DNA of 10,193 nucleotides, taken from assembly GCA_964444885.1 (NCBI GenBank), contig CAYUIZ010000108.1:1-10193 (forward strand), given 5' to 3'. Below, one piece after another: positions 1 through 6,665 of this stretch (position 1 is its first letter; each line of letters opens with the position of its first letter). The translations under genes and the position numbers were made by a program. The notes beneath the pieces are model-generated. The model had not been told where the DNA came from. It made no database searches and saw only the letters and a list, made by a program, of their open reading frames with translations. The stretch is from CAYRGQ01 sp964444885 (GTDB lineage Bacteria > Bacteroidota > Bacteroidia > Sphingobacteriales > Sphingobacteriaceae).

Positions 1-165
1 TACCAACTAATGGGTATAGCCGGGAATTTTTTTTATGCGTATACTTGTGCGCACCTATGACGAACGTATTCGGTTAAGCCCCCGCAAATTGTGGCAGGGT
101 TCTTGCGTCTTTGTTTTGGCAATTTCCTTAGTACAGCAGGTTTGGATTTGGAGGGATAGGTGTTA

Positions 166-196
166 GCACATTTTGCAGTTTTCGGTTAAAATGTGC
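166..196. repeat. 9-bp inverted repeat upstream of the dehydratase gene
   Basis: GCACATTTT (166-174) is matched perfectly by AAAATGTGC (188-196) around a 13-nt spacer; the right arm ends 32 nt before the ATG at 229. It could be an operator or a leader hairpin. No T-run follows the right arm, so an intrinsic terminator is unlikely. The rest of 1-228 shows no convincing gene and no good TTTG/TAnnTTTG promoter. The nearest -7-like string, TATACTTG at 40-47, has no matching upstream box. Function is inferred from position only. Confidence 0.45.
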
Positions 197-228
197 CGCG
201 TGCGTCTGTATGAACTTAACGAATCTCT

Positions 229-2181
229 ATGAAAAGTCTGATACTCCGCTTCAAGACCGTACCTAGATGGACCATTCTGGTGCTCGATTTGCTAATCGTG
301 GTCTGGTCGTTTACCTTCGCTTATTTCATTGCACAGCAGTTTGATTTCCCTTCGATCGTTCGGGGGCATCTGTTCTACTATACGGGGCTGTATAGTGTTG
401 TGGCCATCACGGTGTTTTATACCATGCGCATCCATACCGGATTGATCCGTTATTCGGACACCCGCGATATGCTGAAGATTTTCACGGCCATGTTGCTGAC
501 GACCATTGGTTACGCCGTCGGTGCCCATTTGATTCTCAAGCCTACGCTGGGCGTGCTGGCGCCCAATTTCACCACGACGCTGCTGGTCAACTTTTTCATT
601 GCCACCTCCTTCCTGATCATGCTCCGCATCGCGGTCAAGAATATCTACTTTGCGGTGATGCGCAAAGTGCGGGACGTGGATACGGTGAAGGTACTGATTT
701 ACGGATCGGACCAAAATGCCGTAATGGCGAAGCAGGCGCTGGAGAATAGCACCGAATCGCGTTTTATTATCATCGGCTTTATCGACACCAACCGGGGCAA
801 ACTGAATAGCTATATCGAACGCAAGCGTGTGTATCATATCAAGGACTTGGCGATGCTGAAGGAAAAGTTTGCAATCGACAAGCTGATCCTGGTAAAGGAG
901 CACATGGGGCAGAAGGACAAGAAGCTGATTGTGGAACGCTGCCTGCGCGTCGGCATCAAGGTGCTGACCGTACCTCCGGCTACGGAATGGGTTTCTGGCC
1001 GGCTCAAGAAACAACAAATCAAGAACCTGCGTATCGAGGACCTGCTCGAACGGCCGCCAATCCGCATCAATAATGCGCATATCTGCGACGACCTGTGCGG
1101 CAAGCGCATACTCATTACCGGTGCGGCGGGGTCTATCGGTTCGGAAATCGTACGCCAAGTGCTGAAATACGAGCCCCAAATGCTTATTCTTTGCGATCAG
1201 GCCGAATCGCCTATGCACGAGGTACAGCTCGAAATAGAAGAGAAATTCCCGGCGTCAAACGTCAATGTCGTTATCGCCGATATCCGTAACCTCGAGCGCA
1301 TGCACCGTGTCTTTAATGACTTCCGTCCGGAGTTGGTGTTCCACGCCGCGGCGTACAAGCACGTGCCCATGATGGAACGCAATCCGGGCGAAGCGATCAG
1401 TACCAATGTCGAGGGCACGAAAAACATTTCCGACTTGGCTGTGCTGTTTGGCGTCAAAAAGTTTGTGATGATTTCGACGGACAAAGCCGTGAATCCGACC
1501 AACGTGATGGGCGCATCAAAGCGCATCGCCGAGATCTATACACAGTGCTTAGACGGCGAACAAACGTTCCGTTTCTCAAACCCGGACGGCAATATGGCGG
1601 AGATCAAAGGCACGCGTTTTATCACCACGCGCTTCGGGAACGTGTTAGGCTCTAACGGATCCGTAATACCACGTTTCAGGGCGCAGATTGAGAAAGGTGG
1701 ACCCATTACCGTCACGCATCCCGATATTACCCGGTATTTCATGACCATACCCGAAGCGGTACAGCTCGTGCTGGAGGCCGGAACGATGGGCAAAGGGGGT
1801 GAAATATACGTCTTTGATATGGGCAAACCCGTGAAGATAGTCGACTTGGCTTCCAAGATGATTCAACTGGCGGGCCTGCAGCCCGGCAAGGATGTCGAGA
1901 TCGTCTACACGGGATTGCGCAGCGGCGAGAAACTGTACGAAGAGTTGCTCAATGATTCGGAAACGGTACTGCCTACGCACCACGGCAAGATCAGCATCGC
2001 GCGCGTGACTCCTTGCGATGTCAAGCAGTCGAAGAAGATGATCGGCGAGCTGATCGCACTCAACATGCGGAAAAACAGCAGCAGCATCGTGAAGAAGATG
2101 AAAGAGATCGTCCCAGAGTTTGTGAGTAAAAACTCCCCGTTTGAGGCGCTGGATACCGTCGTTGCCGATAGCGAAAAATAA
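229..2181 (+). CDS. Membrane-bound nucleotide-sugar 4,6-dehydratase (WbpM/PglF/CapD type)
   Basis: This 650-residue protein belongs to the long membrane-anchored short-chain dehydrogenase family that makes UDP-4-keto-6-deoxy-HexNAc from UDP-GlcNAc (or a related sugar) for capsule, O-antigen or glycan synthesis. Four hydrophobic segments lie at about residues 14-38, 48-68, 81-102 and 114-136. A CoA-binding-like Rossmann segment follows at about 150-260, then the catalytic NAD(P)-binding domain with GAAGSIGSE at 298-306. The region STDKAVNPTNVMGASK (416-431) places S416, M427 and K431 like the Ser-Met-Lys triad of WbpM-type long dehydratases. HAAAYKHVPMME (372-383) is another family hallmark. 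Length matches WbpM. The ATG at 229 gives a normal short cytoplasmic N-terminus before the first helix; no Shine-Dalgarno is seen. No other glycan gene lies within the window, so the exact product is unknown; it may end a polysaccharide cluster lying to the left. Confidence 0.93.
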   Translation: MKSLILRFKTVPRWTILVLDLLIVVWSFTFAYFIAQQFDFPSIVRGHLFYYTGLYSVVAITVFYTMRIHTGLIRYSDTRDMLKIFTAMLLTTIGYAVGAHLILKPTLGVLAPNFTTTLLVNFFIATSFLIMLRIAVKNIYFAVMRKVRDVDTVKVLIYGSDQNAVMAKQALENSTESRFIIIGFIDTNRGKLNSYIERKRVYHIKDLAMLKEKFAIDKLILVKEHMGQKDKKLIVERCLRVGIKVLTVPPATEWVSGRLKKQQIKNLRIEDLLERPPIRINNAHICDDLCGKRILITGAAGSIGSEIVRQVLKYEPQMLILCDQAESPMHEVQLEIEEKFPASNVNVVIADIRNLERMHRVFNDFRPELVFHAAAYKHVPMMERNPGEAISTNVEGTKNISDLAVLFGVKKFVMISTDKAVNPTNVMGASKRIAEIYTQCLDGEQTFRFSNPDGNMAEIKGTRFITTRFGNVLGSNGSVIPRFRAQIEKGGPITVTHPDITRYFMTIPEAVQLVLEAGTMGKGGEIYVFDMGKPVKIVDLASKMIQLAGLQPGKDVEIVYTGLRSGEKLYEELLNDSETVLPTHHGKISIARVTPCDVKQSKKMIGELIALNMRKNSSSIVKKMKEIVPEFVSKNSPFEALDTVVADSEK

Positions 2182-2204
2182 TCCGTCATTTAGCCCTTTC
2201 CCTA

Positions 2205-2365
2205 GTACACCTACAGGGCAAACGCATCGCTCGTTTGTCATTGCCTGCCTGCGTAGGCAGGCGAGGTTGTGTTAGGCCGTGTGGGCTTCGATCCAACCCG
2301 CTTCCTGACGCTCTCGCTCGTATGGCCACATCTTTTTTATTTCTCGTTTGCCCTGCGTACACCTA
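2205..2365. mobile_element. Short non-coding insertion, module A, with flanking direct repeats
   Basis: CAGGGCAAACG (2214-2224) has a perfect inverted copy, CGTTTGCCCTG (2345-2355). Outside these ends GTACACCTA occurs directly on both sides (2205-2213 and 2357-2365). The left copy abuts the terminal repeat; the right copy is separated by one C (2356). This is the layout of a roughly 143-bp insertion with 9-bp target duplication. No credible coding sequence or transposase is inside. The interior holds a strong hairpin (2243-2262), a small hairpin CAAACG/CGTTTG (2219-2224 with 2232-2237) and a possible stem GGCCGT/ATGGCC (2275-2280 with 2322-2327). The element family is not recognised; it would need a transposase supplied elsewhere. 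The one-base offset at the right end keeps confidence moderate. Confidence 0.55.
2243..2262. repeat. 20-bp near-perfect palindrome inside module A
   Basis: GCCTGCC (2243-2249) pairs with GGCAGGC (2256-2262), and T2250 with A2255, giving an 8-bp GC-rich stem with a GCGT tetraloop. It resembles the extragenic palindromes found in many Bacteroidota genomes (recollection of the class, not a search). No T-run follows on either strand, so it does not look like an intrinsic terminator for the dehydratase gene ending 61 bp upstream, though it could stabilise that transcript's 3' end. Confidence 0.7.
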
Positions 2366-2494
2366 GAGGGTGCACGACATATTTCCCTTCTCACCTGCGG
2401 TTGTGTCTTATGACCAACCGCCAGACCCGGGAAAGTGGTCGGTGACAACACCAACCACGGGTTTGTGAGGATTTGTCGTGCACCCACACCTAGA
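2359..2494. mobile_element. Short non-coding MITE-like insertion, module B, with perfect 9-bp target duplication
   Basis: The 118-bp core (2368-2485) begins with GGGTGCACGACA and ends with its perfect reverse complement TGTCGTGCACCC, a 12-bp terminal inverted repeat. Abutting the two ends exactly are identical direct repeats ACACCTAGA (2359-2367 and 2486-2494), as expected of a target-site duplication. The core is strongly self-complementary: CTCAC/GTGAG (2390-2394 with 2465-2469); a hairpin GCGGTTG/CAACCGC (2397-2403 with 2415-2421) extended by GTC/GAC; AGACCC/GGGTTT (2423-2428 with 2459-2464); and a 10-bp hairpin with one mismatch (2435-2444 with 2449-2458, loop ACAA). Drawn as RNA this is a closed three-way junction. 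No credible gene lies inside. I cannot name the family; a 9-bp duplication is made by several transposase groups. Confidence 0.75.
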
Positions 2495-2522
2495 CCCGGT
2501 ATGCCTCATTTGCTGGTTTTTC

Positions 2523-2546
2523 CCCATATTTGTTGAGAATATAGGG
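2523..2546. promoter_or_regulatory. Inverted repeat with weak -7-like box upstream of sppA
   Basis: CCCATATT (2523-2530) pairs with AATATaGGG (2538-2546) with one bulged A, around a 7-nt loop. It overlaps CATATTTG (2525-2532), which misses the Bacteroidota -7 consensus TAnnTTTG by one base. No TTTG lies at the right distance upstream: the nearest, 2509-2512, leaves only 12 nt. It may be an operator-overlapped promoter for sppA with a leader of about 135 nt, but this is a weak call. The remaining 2547-2671 holds only an AAGGAG (2601-2606) and a small GC-rich hairpin near 2612-2627. Confidence 0.25.
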
Positions 2547-2671
2547 TCATTGCCGTCCCGGTTGTAACTTAATCACCATTGGCAAGTCCTAAGACATGAG
2601 AAGGAGTCCGGTGCGGGCTCGTGCCTGCATGCGCAACGGATTATGAAGGCATTTACGGCAATTGGATAACT

Positions 2672-4429
2672 ATGAAAAGTTTTTTTAAGTATGTATTAGC
2701 CACGATTACCGGCATCGTGCTCCTAACGGTTTTGTGGTTTATTTTACTCATCGTCGCCGTCAGCACGATCGGCAAAGAGTCGGAAGTGACGGTTTTGCAG
2801 AACTCGGTCCTGCACGTCACGCTCAATCACGGCATTACCGAACGCACGATTCCCAACCCGCTGGAGGGGCTGGATGTTCCCGGCTTGACCATGACGGCGT
2901 CGCTGGGCTTAGACGATATCGTACACCGCTTGCAGGAAGCTGCCACGGACGACCGGATCAAAGGCGTGTACCTCGACTTGTCTACCATTTCGGCTAGTTT
3001 CGCGACGCTGCAGGAGATTCGCGACGCGCTTTTGGCCTTTAAGGAGGAATCGGGCAAGTTTGTGGTAGCCTACAGCGACGGCTATTCCCAACGCGCGTAT
3101 TTTATCGCTTCCGCCGCGGACGAAGTGTACCTGCACCCCGAAGGCGATATCCTGTTCAATGGCTTGGTTTCCCAAGTGATATTCTTCAAAGGCGCATTGG
3201 ACAAGCTCGGTATCGACATGCAAGTCGTCAAAGTAGGTACCTTTAAAAGCGCCGTCGAGCCGTTCATTCTAGACCGCATGAGTGACGAAAACCGCGAACA
3301 AGTGAGTTCGTTTGTCGGCAGCATCTACAATAATTTTTTGGCCGATATTGCCGCCAGCCGCGGTATTCATCGTGATACGCTCTTCGCAATTGCTGATAAG
3401 ATGCTTGTGGAGACACCCCAAGATGCCGTTGACGCCAAACTGGTGGACGGCCTGAAATATAAGGACGAATTGCTGGATGAGTTGCGGTCGCGTCTCGAAA
3501 TCGACGAGGATAGTGACATCCGGACGGTGAGCCTGTTGAAATATAAGCCGTCCGTGTCTACGTCTACATCGCGCGACCGCGTTGCGGTCGTGTATGCGGT
3601 AGGCGATATCGTGATGGGCGAAGGTTCAGATGCTCAGATCGGCTCGGACCGTATATCGCGGGAACTGCGCCGCGTAAGGCGGGATAAGCGCGTGAAGGCC
3701 GTCGTGCTCCGCGTTAATTCCCCGGGAGGCAGCGCACTGGCGTCGGACGTGATCTGGCGCGAAGTGGAGCTCACCCGTCAGGAAAAACCCATTGTGGTCA
3801 GCATGGGCGACGTAGCCGCCTCCGGCGGTTATTACATTGCGGCAGCGGCAGATTCCATTTTTGCCCAGCCCAACACCATTACCGGGTCCATTGGCGTCTT
3901 CGGGCTCATTCCGAACATGCAAGGGTTGATGAACGACAAGCTGGGGATTTCGTTTGACCAAGTGAAGACCGGGGAACATGCAGATTTTCTGATGAACGTA
4001 GACCGGCCCCTCACGGCAGAGGAAGAAGCGATTCTCCAACGCAGCGTCAACCGGGTATATGACACCTTCGTGAAGCGGGTGGCAGACGGACGGGATATCC
4101 CCGCCGCGCAAGTAGACAGCGTAGGCCAGGGACGCGTATGGACCGGCGAGCAGGCCATCGAAATGGGGCTGGTCGACCGACTGGCGAGTTTCGAACAGTC
4201 CATTCAGGCAGCGGCCAATATGGCCCGGCTGGACGATTACCGCCTCGTGAAGTATCCGGCAATCAAGCAGCCGTTTGAAAACCTTTTCGGTTCGTCTGCC
4301 GAACGCCTCAGCACATGGTTTGCCAAGCGGGAGCTGCAGGAGCATTACCGCATCTACGAGCAGATGAAGTCCGCCGTGTCGCAAACCGGCATTCAGGCGC
4401 GGATTCCCTATACATTCGAAATTTACTAA
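2672..4429 (+). CDS. sppA: Signal peptide peptidase SppA, long (67K) type
   Basis: SppA is a membrane-anchored serine protease of family S49 that cleaves leftover signal peptides and other membrane-embedded peptides on the outer face of the inner membrane. The 585-residue product has one N-terminal membrane anchor at about residues 6-31. Two S49 domains follow, as in E. coli SppA (618 residues). The general-base lysine is in VGTFKSAVEPF (K192) in the first domain. The nucleophilic serine is in GDVAASGGYY (S384) in the second, with RVNSPGGSA at about 347-355 and TGSIGVFG at about 404-411. I chose the ATG at 2672, which gives a standard Lys-rich N-terminus right before the anchor. An in-frame GTG at 2621, preceded at 14 nt by AAGGAG, would add 17 residues unlike the family. 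The next gene starts 7 nt after the stop, so the two are probably co-transcribed. Confidence 0.95.
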   Translation: MKSFFKYVLATITGIVLLTVLWFILLIVAVSTIGKESEVTVLQNSVLHVTLNHGITERTIPNPLEGLDVPGLTMTASLGLDDIVHRLQEAATDDRIKGVYLDLSTISASFATLQEIRDALLAFKEESGKFVVAYSDGYSQRAYFIASAADEVYLHPEGDILFNGLVSQVIFFKGALDKLGIDMQVVKVGTFKSAVEPFILDRMSDENREQVSSFVGSIYNNFLADIAASRGIHRDTLFAIADKMLVETPQDAVDAKLVDGLKYKDELLDELRSRLEIDEDSDIRTVSLLKYKPSVSTSTSRDRVAVVYAVGDIVMGEGSDAQIGSDRISRELRRVRRDKRVKAVVLRVNSPGGSALASDVIWREVELTRQEKPIVVSMGDVAASGGYYIAAAADSIFAQPNTITGSIGVFGLIPNMQGLMNDKLGISFDQVKTGEHADFLMNVDRPLTAEEEAILQRSVNRVYDTFVKRVADGRDIPAAQVDSVGQGRVWTGEQAIEMGLVDRLASFEQSIQAAANMARLDDYRLVKYPAIKQPFENLFGSSAERLSTWFAKRELQEHYRIYEQMKSAVSQTGIQARIPYTFEIY

Positions 4430-4436
4430 CTGCCCT

Positions 4437-5288
4437 ATGGTGCGTATCACCGAGTGCCCACGAGACGCCATGCAGGGGATTCACGCGTTTATCCCCACTG
4501 CCGATAAGGTCGCTTATCTCAACCGCTTGCTGCGGGTGGGCTTTGACCGGCTAGACTGTGGCAGCTTTGTGTCGCCCCGTGCGGTGCCTCAGATGCAGGA
4601 TACGGCCACGGTGCTGGAGCAGCTGGACCGCGGCGGCTCCTCGACGCGCTTGCTGGCCATCATCGCCAATGTGCGGGGTGCAACGGATGCCGTTAAACAC
4701 GATGCCGTGGACATTCTGGGCTTCCCGTTCTCCGTGTCTGAAACCTTTCAGCTTCGTAATACCAACAGCACGCGGACACAGTCGTTAGACACCGTGCGCG
4801 AGATTGTCGCCCTGTGCCAAGCACATGGGAAAGAGCCTTTGGTATATTTGTCCATGGGTTTCGGCAATCCCTATGGCGACGAATGGAGTGCGGCTATCGT
4901 CGCCCAATATGCCGAGCGGTTGGCTGCCCTCGGCGTGTCTTCGTTCGCACTGGCGGATACCGTGGGTACATCCACTGCCGCGCAGATCGCCACGCTTTTT
5001 CCTTTTCTCCGCAACTATCTTCCGGAGACGGAATGGGGACTTCACCTCCACAGCACGCCCGATTCAAGCAGGGAAAAGCTCAAAGCAGCGCTGGATGCGG
5101 GGTGTGACCGGTTTGATACCGCCCTGCGCGGGTTTGGCGGCTGCCCCATGGCTTCCGATGAATTGACCGGAAATATCGCGACGGAGGTGCTGTTGGAGCT
5201 GTGCGCCGCCGAGGGCGTGGCGCTGGGTCTGGACAGCGATGCCTGGCAGGAGGCACTGGCCTACAGCCCGCGGATTTTCGGCGGCTAA
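4437..5288 (+). CDS. Hydroxymethylglutaryl-CoA lyase
   Basis: This enzyme splits HMG-CoA into acetoacetate and acetyl-CoA, the last step of leucine breakdown, in the cytoplasm. The 283-residue TIM-barrel protein (HMGL-like/DRE-TIM family) keeps the key residues known from human HMG-CoA lyase: R9 and D10 in ECPRDAMQ (usually GPRDGLQ), the metal-binding histidines in GLHLHS (H203, H205), the catalytic-loop cysteine in GFGGCPMA (C236) and the asparagine in LTGNIATE (N246). SFVSPRAVPQM (43-53) and SETF...N.N (101-110) are further family signatures. The loop from C236 to N246 is one residue longer than I recall for the human enzyme. The ATG lies 7 nt after the sppA stop, with no Shine-Dalgarno of its own, so the two probably share a transcript. 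No other leucine-degradation gene is in the window. A related DRE-TIM lyase with another substrate is possible but less likely given SFVSP and GGCP. Confidence 0.9.
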   Translation: MVRITECPRDAMQGIHAFIPTADKVAYLNRLLRVGFDRLDCGSFVSPRAVPQMQDTATVLEQLDRGGSSTRLLAIIANVRGATDAVKHDAVDILGFPFSVSETFQLRNTNSTRTQSLDTVREIVALCQAHGKEPLVYLSMGFGNPYGDEWSAAIVAQYAERLAALGVSSFALADTVGTSTAAQIATLFPFLRNYLPETEWGLHLHSTPDSSREKLKAALDAGCDRFDTALRGFGGCPMASDELTGNIATEVLLELCAAEGVALGLDSDAWQEALAYSPRIFGG

Positions 5289-5329
5289 GTGCCGGGGCGG
5301 TACATTTGTGTTTAAATCCTTGATTTTAT

Positions 5330-5360
5330 TTTGTCTAGCGTACCCAAAGCCGTATTTTTG
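5330..5360 (+). promoter_or_regulatory. Bacteroidota-type promoter for the PfkB kinase gene
   Basis: TTTG (5330-5333) is followed after exactly 19 nt by TATTTTTG (5353-5360), a full match to the Bacteroidota housekeeping consensus TTTG-N19-21-TAnnTTTG. Transcription should begin about 5363-5366, giving a leader of about 70 nt. This supports the ATG at 5434 over the in-frame ATG at 5239, which lies upstream of the promoter and inside the lyase gene. It also makes the kinase a separate transcription unit from sppA and the lyase. Confidence 0.7.
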
Positions 5361-5371
5361 CGCGGGCTGGC

Positions 5372-5397
5372 GGTTTGGGCATGCCCCTAGGAAAACC
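5372..5397. repeat. Palindrome in the kinase leader
   Basis: GGGCATGCCC (5377-5386) is a perfect 10-bp palindrome just downstream of the predicted transcription start. It is framed by GGTTT (5372-5376) and AAACC (5393-5397), which can pair to make a bulged hairpin. It is either an operator-like site placed to block early elongation or a leader hairpin. The sequence alone does not decide. Confidence 0.4.
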
Positions 5398-5433
5398 CGG
5401 AAAGGGGATTTTATTCAAATTATTCGTTCGAAA

Positions 5434-6354
5434 ATGAGTTTAGTGATTGTCGGGTCGGTCGCATTTGATGCCATCGAAACCCCGTTTGGAAAAACAGATA
5501 AGATAGTAGGCGGTGCAGGTACGTTTGCCAGCTTAGCAGCATCGTATTTATACACCGACGTTAAACTCATTGGCGTGGTTGGCGGCGATTTTGGGGAAGA
5601 TAACCTGAATATCCTGCGTACGCGGAAAATCGATATCGAGGGGGTTCAGATTAAGGAGAACGAAAAGTCGTTTTTCTGGTCGGGCAAATACCACAACGAC
5701 ATGAATAGCCGCGATACGCTGGTGACCGAACTGAATGTATTGGGCACCTTTGATCCCATTGTGCCGGACAGTTACCAAGGCAGCAAATATGTGTTGCTCG
5801 CTAACCTGTCTCCCGAAGTCCAGCTTAAAACCTTGCAACGCTTGAAGGCCAAGCCTAAACTGGTCGTGATGGACACGATGAACTTTTGGATGGACGTAGC
5901 TATGCCCGACTTGAAAAAGGTTTTGAAGAAAGTAGACGTGCTGACCATCAACGATGAAGAGGCACGGCAGCTGTCAGGCGAATATGCACTTGTTCGCGCC
6001 GCGGAAAAGATCATTGCGATGGGTCCAAAATACCTCATTATCAAAAAGGGGGAACATGGGGCATTGCTCTTTGGCAACGGGAAGATTTTTTCGGCGCCAG
6101 CGCTGCCCTTGGCAGATGTTTTTGACCCGACCGGCGCCGGCGACACATTTGCTGGCGGATTCATGGGCTACCTCGCTAAGGTCGGCACGATCAACTTTAA
6201 CAACATGAAAAATGCGGTGATCTTTGGGTCAGCCTTGGCCTCGTTCTGCGTGGAAAAGTTCGGTACCGAACGCTTGCAGGAACTGAACAAGAAAGACATT
6301 AGCAGGCGCATTGCCCGTTTAGCTACGTTAAGCCGTTTCGAAATCAAAGGATAA
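5434..6354 (+). CDS. PfkB-family carbohydrate/nucleoside kinase
   Basis: This 306-residue protein has the ribokinase fold and would transfer phosphate from ATP to a sugar or nucleoside in the cytoplasm. The N-terminal strand and first PfkB region are visible as IVGSVAFDAIETPFG (5-19) and GGAGTFASLAAS (26-37), with VGGDFG at 49-54. The C-terminal signature DPTGAGDTFAGGF (231-243) contains the anion-hole glycines and the catalytic base D237. TINDEEARQL (171-180) is a usual family segment. The length fits. The ATG at 5434 starts directly at the first beta strand and lies downstream of the predicted promoter; an earlier ATG at 5239 would overlap the lyase gene and add 65 unlike residues. Substrate cannot be told from sequence; ribokinase, adenosine-kinase and fructokinase branches all remain open, and neighbours give no clue. 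The gene faces the cytochrome b5-like gene tail to tail. Confidence 0.9.
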   Translation: MSLVIVGSVAFDAIETPFGKTDKIVGGAGTFASLAASYLYTDVKLIGVVGGDFGEDNLNILRTRKIDIEGVQIKENEKSFFWSGKYHNDMNSRDTLVTELNVLGTFDPIVPDSYQGSKYVLLANLSPEVQLKTLQRLKAKPKLVVMDTMNFWMDVAMPDLKKVLKKVDVLTINDEEARQLSGEYALVRAAEKIIAMGPKYLIIKKGEHGALLFGNGKIFSAPALPLADVFDPTGAGDTFAGGFMGYLAKVGTINFNNMKNAVIFGSALASFCVEKFGTERLQELNKKDISRRIARLATLSRFEIKG

Positions 6355-6370
6355 TCCGACGACAAGCAAG

Positions 6371-6414
6371 GCTAGGCATGAGGCACGGGAGCTTTTCCGC
6401 TTCTCTGGCCTAGC
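6371..6414. terminator. Hairpin between convergent genes, possible weak terminator
   Basis: GCTAGGC (6371-6377) pairs perfectly with GCCTAGC (6408-6414) around a roughly 30-nt interior that can add short stems (for example AGC/GCT around TTTTCC). It fills the 55-bp gap between the kinase stop and the convergent heme-protein stop and overlaps the latter by 5 nt. No clear U-run follows on either strand, so if it terminates transcription it does so imperfectly or only blocks exonucleases. Confidence 0.35.
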
Positions 6415-6649
6415 GTAGTACGCCGACGCGTGGAAACCGCTGGAATACCTGATCGGTATGCGGTGCGTCCGGCAGTTCGTGCGTCAAATCTTGCCCGGCC
6501 CAATGCTCATAGTGCTGGCCCCGGTGCCAGAGCCTACTGGCTGACACGTCGTATATATCGCCCTTATAGGCTATCCAAACTTCCGCTTTATCTTGTCCGT
6601 TTCGCAGCGCGAGCTGTGCGCGGGTGTAGGCTGGCAAGCCGTTTTCCAT
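6410..6649 (-). CDS. Small cytochrome b5-like heme-binding protein
   Basis: The 79-residue product matches the short stand-alone prokaryotic cytochrome b5-like heme/steroid-binding domain. It has the opening PAYTRAQLALRNGQD (6-20), the core strand IAYKGDIYDVSAS (26-38), the segment LWHRGQHYEHWAGQDLT (40-56) and DAPHTDQVFQRFPRVGVL (61-78). H46 (in GQH) and H64 (in APH) are the likely axial heme ligands; this assignment is from motif position, not structure. There is no signal peptide or membrane segment, so it is probably cytosolic. Its start lies 16 nt beyond the sigma-factor stop on the same strand, so the two are probably co-transcribed. A role in electron transfer or heme or ligand sensing is possible, but no redox partner is nearby. 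Confidence 0.82.
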   Translation of the reverse strand: MENGLPAYTRAQLALRNGQDKAEVWIAYKGDIYDVSASRLWHRGQHYEHWAGQDLTHELPDAPHTDQVFQRFPRVGVLR

Positions 6650-6665
6650 TCGTCAGCGTGTCGAC

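Noticed and set aside
1..80. 3' end of an upstream gene
   Set aside because: Two short frames run in from the left edge (ending near 60 and 77), but neither shows a recognisable C-terminus; too little sequence to call.
292..1218. 308-codon open frame on the minus strand
   Set aside because: It lies wholly inside the dehydratase gene, is His/Arg/Gln-rich and has no family signature; it is an antisense shadow.
2243..2262. Palindrome as an intrinsic terminator
   Set aside because: A strong stem, but no T-run follows on either strand.
2272..2487. Minus-strand 71-codon open frame across modules A and B
   Set aside because: It spans the junction of the two inserted modules, contains both direct-repeat copies and ends inside the terminal repeat. 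It has no recognisable domain and is best explained as chance coding in repeat DNA.
2596..2646. 16-codon leader frame (ATG at 2596) before sppA
   Set aside because: Short, arginine-rich and without any sign of a regulatory role; no evidence beyond the frame itself.
2621..2671. GTG start for SppA with upstream AAGGAG
   Set aside because: The spacing is long (14 nt), Shine-Dalgarno use is rare in this phylum, and the extra 17 residues precede an already normal N-terminus starting at 2672.
3626..4471. 281-codon open frame on the minus strand within sppA
   Set aside because: It is antisense to the conserved S49 domain and unlike any family; also a shadow.
5239..5433. Upstream in-frame start for the PfkB kinase
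   Set aside because: It would overlap the lyase gene and lie upstream of the clear promoter at 5330-5360; the added residues are not kinase-like.
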